Below are positions 58,763-64,000 of a stretch of 64,000 bases of DNA, piece by piece. The DNA comes from DATJHM01 sp963777355. Its GTDB lineage: Bacteria; Chloroflexota; Ktedonobacteria; Ktedonobacterales; Ktedonobacteraceae. A model generated the notes under the pieces. It saw nothing but the letters and a program-made list of their open reading frames with translations. It was not told the origin of the DNA and did no database searches. Each line of letters opens with the position of its first letter. Position 1 is the stretch's first letter. A program made the translations under genes and the position numbers. Location of the stretch: positions 62,001-126,000 of the forward strand of contig CAVZQK010000032.1 of the NCBI GenBank assembly GCA_963777355.1, in the 5' to 3' direction.

Positions 58763-61027
58763 ATGGACACAAATCAGCCGGTGGATATCGTAGAGGAAGA
58801 GCACGTTTCATCTCCTCCCCGTAAACAGCCACGGCAACGTTGGGGAAGACGTCTGGCTACTCTATTGAGCGACTCTACTTTTGCCTCACGCTTTCTCCAT
58901 CCCTCACTCAGGCGTCCGCTTATCGGCTATCTTGTCGCTATCTTTTTACAAACAGCCGCTGCTATCGGCATTATGCTCCTGCTTACCACTTTCCCAACGT
59001 TCCGCTTTCCAGAGGCTCCCCTTATTCTGGTAATCTTGCTGGTTGCTCTCGGTTGGGGTACCGGACCTGGTATCCTGGCAACGCTACTTGGGGCCATCCT
59101 CTTCATGTTTCTCATTATACCGCCAACCTTCTCTTTCGAGATTTTGTATATAGAAGATGCTATTGGCCTCTTTCTCTATATCCTCGCTGGTCTTGCAATT
59201 AGCACCCTTACCGGGCAAACTCAGGCTGCAATGCACCAGGCAGAACGAGACGCATCTGCCCGTGCAATACAATTTGAGCGCCTGGAGAATGAGGCTAAAA
59301 CGCGTGCGCGTGAACTAGAAGCGCTTTTTAATGCTATCACCGATGGCATTATGGTCTACGATGCCACCGGGCATATTCGGCAGATAAACACGACGGCCCG
59401 TGAACAGTTGAGCCGCTATCTCCACCCCGATACATTCAATATTTCTGCCTACGAACGCGCTGAAATGGTGAAACCACGCTCAGGAGAAGGGGACCTTTTC
59501 CCCGTTCAGAAGATTCCGGTTCTGCGTATGCTACAAGGCGAAATAATCACAGGAGCTGATGCACAAGACGTCCATATCCAAACGTTCAAAGGTGAGGATC
59601 TTTGGCTGAATATGAGTGGTACTCCTTTGTTCGACGAAGATGGGCAGGTTACCGGAGCGATCTCTATTGCCCGTGATGTGACCGAACGTCGCCGATTAGA
59701 AGAGCGCACCCACACGGCCCTGGAAGCACTTCTCGAAATGGCCCAGGTGATTGTCCAGGGAGCTGAGCAAGAAGAGGCAAATCCGCTGGATATGGAAACG
59801 TATTTCTTGCAATTGATGCAGCGTCTGGCCAGGCTGACGCAAGAGGTACTGGGCTGCCACCGCCTGGGATTCACACAGGTTATGCCAGAGACTGAGCTCC
59901 TCCAGCCGCTGGCAGTTGTGGGCTTACCACCAGAGCAGGAAGCTCAATGGTGGCGCGAGCAAAAAGCACGGGAGGTCCACCTCTCCGAGGGAGCCGATCC
60001 TGAACTTCTGAGGCGTCTGCGGGCCAATGAAATTCTCCTCATGGATCTCACACAGCCGCCTTATAACGCACAACCCAATCCCTATAGCGTTCGCCAGATG
60101 CTCGCAGCCCCGATGATGCTAGGTACACACCTGCTTGGTTTCCTCACCCTCGATTACGGTGGTCTCGATCACACCTATACCCCTGAAGAGCTGGCTCTGA
60201 CAAAAGCAGTGACTAAGTTGGCCGCCCTGGCAATGGAACGAGATCGCTTACAAGCAGAAGCTACGCTGGCACGCGCTAATGAACTCGCGGCAAAAGAGGC
60301 AAATCGCCTCAAAGACGAGTTTATTGGCATCGCCAGCCATGAACTGCGTACACCTATGACGACGATGAAGGCAAACCTCCAGCTTGCCGAACGCCAGCTA
60401 CGACGCTACCAGACCCGCTACGAGGGAGAGATCAATCAGGCATTTGGACAAATACTGGGCTTTGTGGAACGCACGGAGCGCCAACTAGAACGACAAAACC
60501 GCTTAATTCGCGATCTGCTCGATGTCTCGCGTATTGAAAGTGGCCATCTCGAACTGCAACTTGAGACATGCGATCTTCTCACTCTGCTCCAGGAAGCGGT
60601 TGAAGATCAGCGAGAAATCACTCCCTCTCGCACTATTCAACTGGATCTACTAGCAGAGGAGACGGTCCTGGTCACCGCTGACCGGGACCGCGTGGCACAG
60701 GTGATCAGCAATTATCTCTCCAACGCCCTCAAATATTCGGAAGCTGATCAGCCTGTCCTGGTCCAGCTCAAAATACGAGGCATTGAAGCCTGTGTCTCGG
60801 TTCAGGATCATGGACCAGGACTTTTACTCGCTGAACAGCAACATATCTGGAACCGCTTTTATCGTGTACCAGGCGTTGTGGTGAAAAGTGGCTCTGGCGT
60901 GGGTCTAGGCCTCGGCCTGCATATTAGCCGGACAATCATTGAACGACAGGGAGGCCACGTAGGAGTGGAGAGCGAACCTGACCACGGTTCAACCTTCTGG
61001 TTCACGCTGCCACTTGTCACAAACTAA
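58763..61027 (+). CDS. Hybrid-sensor histidine kinase (DUF4118-PAS-GAF-HisKA-HATPase)
   Basis: 754 residues, TAGGAGAATTTG before ATG. About four membrane helices (50-155, DUF4118-type), a PAS domain (195-315; ALFNAITDGIMVYDATGHIRQIN, RDVTERR), a GAF-like domain (330-505), then HisKA with ASHELRTPMTTMKANLQ (phospho-His about 525) and HATPase_c with NYLSNALKYS, VQDHGPGL and GLGLGLHISRTI. It has no response-regulator receiver in this frame and no adjacent regulator. Diverges from the PP2C gene. Confidence 0.9.
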   Translation: MDTNQPVDIVEEEHVSSPPRKQPRQRWGRRLATLLSDSTFASRFLHPSLRRPLIGYLVAIFLQTAAAIGIMLLLTTFPTFRFPEAPLILVILLVALGWGTGPGILATLLGAILFMFLIIPPTFSFEILYIEDAIGLFLYILAGLAISTLTGQTQAAMHQAERDASARAIQFERLENEAKTRARELEALFNAITDGIMVYDATGHIRQINTTAREQLSRYLHPDTFNISAYERAEMVKPRSGEGDLFPVQKIPVLRMLQGEIITGADAQDVHIQTFKGEDLWLNMSGTPLFDEDGQVTGAISIARDVTERRRLEERTHTALEALLEMAQVIVQGAEQEEANPLDMETYFLQLMQRLARLTQEVLGCHRLGFTQVMPETELLQPLAVVGLPPEQEAQWWREQKAREVHLSEGADPELLRRLRANEILLMDLTQPPYNAQPNPYSVRQMLAAPMMLGTHLLGFLTLDYGGLDHTYTPEELALTKAVTKLAALAMERDRLQAEATLARANELAAKEANRLKDEFIGIASHELRTPMTTMKANLQLAERQLRRYQTRYEGEINQAFGQILGFVERTERQLERQNRLIRDLLDVSRIESGHLELQLETCDLLTLLQEAVEDQREITPSRTIQLDLLAEETVLVTADRDRVAQVISNYLSNALKYSEADQPVLVQLKIRGIEACVSVQDHGPGLLLAEQQHIWNRFYRVPGVVVKSGSGVGLGLGLHISRTIIERQGGHVGVESEPDHGSTFWFTLPLVTN

Positions 61028-61042
61028 ATTAGTTTGCTCTCC

Positions 61043-61091
61043 TTGCAAATTCTTTTCCTATCTGTTACTATTAGACAGACAGGTCTGTCTA
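61043..61091 (+). promoter_or_regulatory. TetR operator overlapping a sigma-A-type promoter
   Basis: TTGCAA (61043-61048), 17 bases, then TACTAT (61066-61071). Directly after it, TAGACAGACAGGTCTGTCTA (61072-61091) is a perfect 20-bp palindrome (9-bp arms). Its position at the transcription start suggests that the TetR protein of the next gene represses its own transcript. Confidence 0.85.
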
Positions 61092-61120
61092 CATTTACGA
61101 GAGGGGAGAGAAAGACAGGA

Positions 61121-61714
61121 ATGCGAACAAGTACCAACACAGTACGCCAGCGCATACTCGATACAACCAGAGAGCTCTTTTACCAGGAAGGGATTCATGC
61201 TGTTGGCATAGATACTATTATCGAGCGCTCTGGTGTTGCCAAAGCTACCCTCTACCACCATTTTCCCTCAAAAGAGGCACTGATCGAGGCGTATCTTCAG
61301 GAACGCGACCACTTTTTCTGGACCTGGTTTGAACAGGCAATCAGCGCAGAGCAGGAGGCAAAAGGCAAACTACTCGCCTTTTTCGATGCTGTGCTTATCA
61401 AGGTGACCGCTCCAGGCTATCGCGGCTGTAGCTTCTTAAACTGCGCGGCTGAATTTCCTCATGCAACTTCAGCGGGTCATTATCTGCCACGTGCCACTAA
61501 GCACGAACTACGTCAACGCCTGCTCCATCTCTGCCAGCAGCTTCCGGCTACGCAACCTGCTATGCTTGCCGATCAGCTTTTCTTGCTTGCCGAGGGGAGC
61601 TTTGCATCAACGCCGCTATTTGATACACCCACCCCGGCGCTTTATGTCAAAGAAGCCGCCTCTCTCTTGATTGAGGCCCATCGCAAGATGTTACCCACTA
61701 CTACCATTTCGTAA
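61121..61714 (+). CDS. TetR-family regulator
   Basis: 197 residues from ATG 61121 (GAGAAAGACAGG), so the frame's 29 upstream residues are excluded. HTH: GIDTIIERSGVAKATLYHHFPSKEAL. The C-terminal domain has GCSFLNCAAEFP, a cysteine pair often seen in TetR_C_6-type thiol or small-molecule sensors. A perfect palindrome lies 30 bases upstream, so it is autoregulated. The MFS gene follows 111 bases later. Confidence 0.92.
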   Translation: MRTSTNTVRQRILDTTRELFYQEGIHAVGIDTIIERSGVAKATLYHHFPSKEALIEAYLQERDHFFWTWFEQAISAEQEAKGKLLAFFDAVLIKVTAPGYRGCSFLNCAAEFPHATSAGHYLPRATKHELRQRLLHLCQQLPATQPAMLADQLFLLAEGSFASTPLFDTPTPALYVKEAASLLIEAHRKMLPTTTIS

Positions 61715-61768
61715 TGTTACCCGCTACTACCATTTCGTAGGGCAGATCGGCTTGCCCGTCTCCTGCTC
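61688..61768 (+). repeat. Tandem 26-bp unit and REP-like copy 2
   Basis: ATGTTACCC-A/G-CTACTACC... occurs twice in a row (61688-61713, 61714-61739) with one difference. It overlaps the TetR stop codon. The 33-bp sequence starting CGTAGGGCAGATCGG follows (61736-61768), identical to 43350-43382. Confidence 0.78.
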
Positions 61769-61825
61769 GCTAACACGAACCTCAATGGATTCATTATCCT
61801 GCAAATAAAGAACAAGGAGCAAACG

Positions 61826-63121
61826 ATGCTTGCATCCAAGAAGAGTCCCAGACTACATTACGGTTGGATTATCGCGGCAGCGACGTTTCTTACTATGTTG
61901 TCTGCCGCTGGGATACGTGCCACCCCCGGCGTCTTGATCGTTCCCCTGGAACACACCTTCGGCTGGAGTACCGCGACGATCTCTCTCGCCGTCTCTATCA
62001 ATCTCGTGCTTTTCGGCCTGAGTGGTCCCTTTGCGGCGGCTTTGATGCAACGTATCGGCATTAAACAAGTGATGGTTGCGGCTCTCCTTCTGGCAGGATG
62101 TGCCACGGCTCTCACTCCTCTCATGAAAGCCCCGTGGCAACTCTATCTCCTCTGGGGTGTCCTGGTCGGGCTGGCCTCTGGCTCTCTCACCAACGTTCTT
62201 GCTGCGGTGGTTACGAATCGCTGGTTCGTGAAAAATCGTGGCCTGGTCCTCGGTCTGCTTACCGCCAGTAGCGCAACCGGGCAGCTTGTCTTTCTCCCTC
62301 TACTCGCCTCACTCGCCGTCAAGCCCGGCTGGCAGACTGCGGCCCTGGTCAGCGCAGGTGCCCCTCTCTTTGTTGCGCTACTCGTTGCTATCTTTATGCG
62401 CGAACGGCCTCAGGATCTTGGCCTGCTTCCGTATGGAGCCGAGATCGAGGAAAGCAGTGCGGAGAGCAAAGAGAATCCGATTACAGTAGCCATACAGGGC
62501 CTGACACGAGGTGCACGCTCAACGGATTTCTGGTTACTGGCCGGTAGCTTTTTTATCTGCGGTGCCACCACAAATGGTCTGATCGGCACGCATCTGATCC
62601 CCGCTTCTATGGATCATGGCATTCCCGAAGTCACCGCCGCCAGCTTGCTCGCTCTGATTGGTGTCTTTGACTTGATTGGCACGACTGCTTCTGGCTGGCT
62701 CTCGGATAGGATAGATAACCGCTGGCTGCTCTGCTGGTACTACGGCTTACGCGGGATCTCTTTACTCTTCCTCCCCTACGCTCTCGGCAGCAACTATCTC
62801 AGCCTGGGACTCTTTATTATCTTTTATGGCCTCGATTGGGTCGCGACGGTCCCACCAACTACTCGCCTTGCCGCAGACATCTTCGGCAAACAGCAGGTCG
62901 GCATTATCTTCGGCTGGATCTTTGCCGCGCACCAGCTCGGCGCTGCAACTGCCGCTTTTGGCGCTGGCGTCCTGCGTACCTGGCTAGGCAATTACCAGAT
63001 CGCCTTTCAGTCCGCCGGCCTTCTTTGCCTCGTCGCTGCCGGCATGGTGATTCGCATTGGCCACAAGAAACGTGTCGAACAGGCAAACAACGAGGTAGAG
63101 ATAGCGGTAGCACTGGATTAA
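61826..63121 (+). CDS. MFS transporter (OFA/monocarboxylate-like)
   Basis: 431 residues, AACAAGGAGCAAACG before ATG. Twelve membrane helices; HYGWIIAAATFLTML and GWSTATISLAVSINLVLFGLSGPF match the oxalate/formate antiporter and MCT-like group, and RWFVKNRGLVLGLLTASSATGQL is the motif-A-like loop. Likely an organic acid or small-molecule carrier. It follows the TetR gene and may be its target. Confidence 0.9.
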   Translation: MLASKKSPRLHYGWIIAAATFLTMLSAAGIRATPGVLIVPLEHTFGWSTATISLAVSINLVLFGLSGPFAAALMQRIGIKQVMVAALLLAGCATALTPLMKAPWQLYLLWGVLVGLASGSLTNVLAAVVTNRWFVKNRGLVLGLLTASSATGQLVFLPLLASLAVKPGWQTAALVSAGAPLFVALLVAIFMRERPQDLGLLPYGAEIEESSAESKENPITVAIQGLTRGARSTDFWLLAGSFFICGATTNGLIGTHLIPASMDHGIPEVTAASLLALIGVFDLIGTTASGWLSDRIDNRWLLCWYYGLRGISLLFLPYALGSNYLSLGLFIIFYGLDWVATVPPTTRLAADIFGKQQVGIIFGWIFAAHQLGAATAAFGAGVLRTWLGNYQIAFQSAGLLCLVAAGMVIRIGHKKRVEQANNEVEIAVALD

Positions 63122-63125
63122 ATTA

Positions 63126-64000
63126 ATGCTAAAACGCAGTGTGGTTCGTAAAATAGCAAGCAGCCTTTTTGCCATTATGAGCATCAGTCTGCTCAGCCTT
63201 TTATGGACCGCTCCTGCCGAGGCACAGGCGCTCCACGCGATTCTCCTGCGCTCGCAGCCAGCCGAAGAAAGCACGCTTACAACCCCACCTCAGAGCATTT
63301 GTCTCTGGTTTTCTGAAAGCGCTCAACCCGTCGGCGATACTATTAGCGTTCTCGCTCCGGATGGCAGCCATACGCGCACGGGACCACTGCATGTACGCGG
63401 AACTCAATTCTGCGTTCCAATCTCTCTCCACACAAAGGGCAGTTACCTGGTCTCCTGGCAGGTGATCTCTCTGGATACTGATCCGACGAGCGGCAGCTTT
63501 ATCTTCAATCTTCAACACAGCGGCGGTCTCTGGGCGACAACTACGACGTCAGGAACTTCTCTACAAGGCCTGATTCTGCAAGTTCTTGCCCGTCTCCTCC
63601 ATTTTTTGGGCTATGCCCTCAGCTTTGGTATCCTCAGCTTTCGCTGGTTTGTTCTCCAACCCCTCAGCCTGATTCTGCCAGGACGCATGCAACGCCGCCA
63701 GGAACGGCTCATCCAGATCGGCATCGCCACTCTTCTGCTAGCTGAACCAATGGCGCTCGTTGCCCAGGTGGCCAGCCTGGGAGCAGGTGATACGGGCAAT
63801 CTTATCGGCGCAATCCTGGCCTCCAGCTTTGGCCGCGTCCTGGCCCAACGCCTGGGTATAGCTTTGCTGCTCTGGGTGATCCTGGGCATGATCCGTGAAC
63901 AGAAAAAAGACTATCAGGAATCACGCGTCTTCAAAATAAGTATCCTCGGTCTGGGCCTTCTTTTAGCGCTGGTAGATGGTGAGGCCAGTCATGCCGTCAC
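63126..64000 (+). CDS. CopC-CopD fusion copper protein (YcnJ-like), 3' end outside window
   Basis: At least 291 residues, starting four bases after the MFS stop. Signal peptide 1-35 (LFAIMSISLLSLLWTAPAEA then QA|LH). The first domain resembles CopC: LHAILLRSQPAEESTL, PQSICLWFSESAQPVGD, GSYLVSWQVISLDTDPTSGSF. From about 145 there are membrane helices that resemble CopD: LLHFLGYALSFGILSFRWFVL and LGIALLLWVILGM. The end is cut by the window. CopCD-type fusions import or sequester copper. Regulation by the TetR upstream is possible as part of the same transcript. Confidence 0.78.
   Translation, partial: MLKRSVVRKIASSLFAIMSISLLSLLWTAPAEAQALHAILLRSQPAEESTLTTPPQSICLWFSESAQPVGDTISVLAPDGSHTRTGPLHVRGTQFCVPISLHTKGSYLVSWQVISLDTDPTSGSFIFNLQHSGGLWATTTTSGTSLQGLILQVLARLLHFLGYALSFGILSFRWFVLQPLSLILPGRMQRRQERLIQIGIATLLLAEPMALVAQVASLGAGDTGNLIGAILASSFGRVLAQRLGIALLLWVILGMIREQKKDYQESRVFKISILGLGLLLALVDGEASHAV

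Noticed and set aside
1..64000. CRISPR arrays, tRNA or rRNA genes
   Set aside because: No regularly spaced repeat array and no tRNA or rRNA consensus stretches were noticed.

Overview
The window looks like a chromosomal stretch of a large-genome, mid-GC Chloroflexota bacterium, most likely Ktedonobacteria (inference from gene style, not from a marker gene). The reasons are an AAA-ATPase/LuxR giant regulator, a Ser/Thr kinase joined to an FHA/membrane protein, a zinc-ribbon/proline-rich membrane protein, PF03640-type lipoproteins, many SDR, VOC, GNAT and DinB-like accessory enzymes, and scattered IS debris. No rRNA, tRNA or CRISPR array was seen.

Layout. 1-5.1 kb: the 3' end of a small beta-grasp-like gene whose restored C-terminus is Pro-Leu-Val-Gly-Gly, followed at once by a giant DUF4132 gene. 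5.5-11.5 kb: LuxR/AAA regulator, cupin, PIG-L deacetylase, ClbS/DinB-like protein and alpha/beta hydrolase. 11.5-13.9 kb: an AT-rich kinase/FHA signalling locus on the minus strand. 14-20.9 kb: secreted protein, IS256-type transposase, small membrane protein, duplicated-domain protein, DHA2 exporter, PF03640 lipoprotein and a 137-bp MITE. 21-25.9 kb: SDRs, a TIM-barrel epimerase, an ATP-grasp protein and a DUF3291 protein. 26-34.1 kb: IS630 debris, AraC regulator, VOC protein, ZIP transporter with a well-defined operator/promoter, LarC1-like protein, GNAT and epoxide hydrolase. 34.1-38.9 kb: an accessory patch with inverted 55-bp repeats around two overlapping small genes, an APH-like kinase and transposase remnants; then a tandem GNAT and a second MITE. 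39-43.3 kb: MDR oxidoreductase, AKR-TetR pair and a phosphoesterase lipoprotein. 44-52.5 kb: secreted protein, GNAT, orphan family 5 solute-binding lipoprotein, LLM flavin enzyme, an SDR/epimerase/SDR operon and an M20 peptidase. 53-64 kb: flippase-like membrane protein, zinc-ribbon membrane protein, SpoIIE phosphatase, hybrid PAS-GAF histidine kinase, a TetR-controlled MFS gene and the start of a CopC-CopD fusion.

A dominant property of the window is that at least fourteen recognisable coding regions are broken by single-base frame changes while both halves keep family motifs. The simplest reading is residual indel error in the assembly rather than fourteen independent decays, so 'pseudogene' below means 'frame-broken as given'. 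This matters for interpretation: the Gly-Gly tail of the first gene, for example, appears only after the frame is restored.
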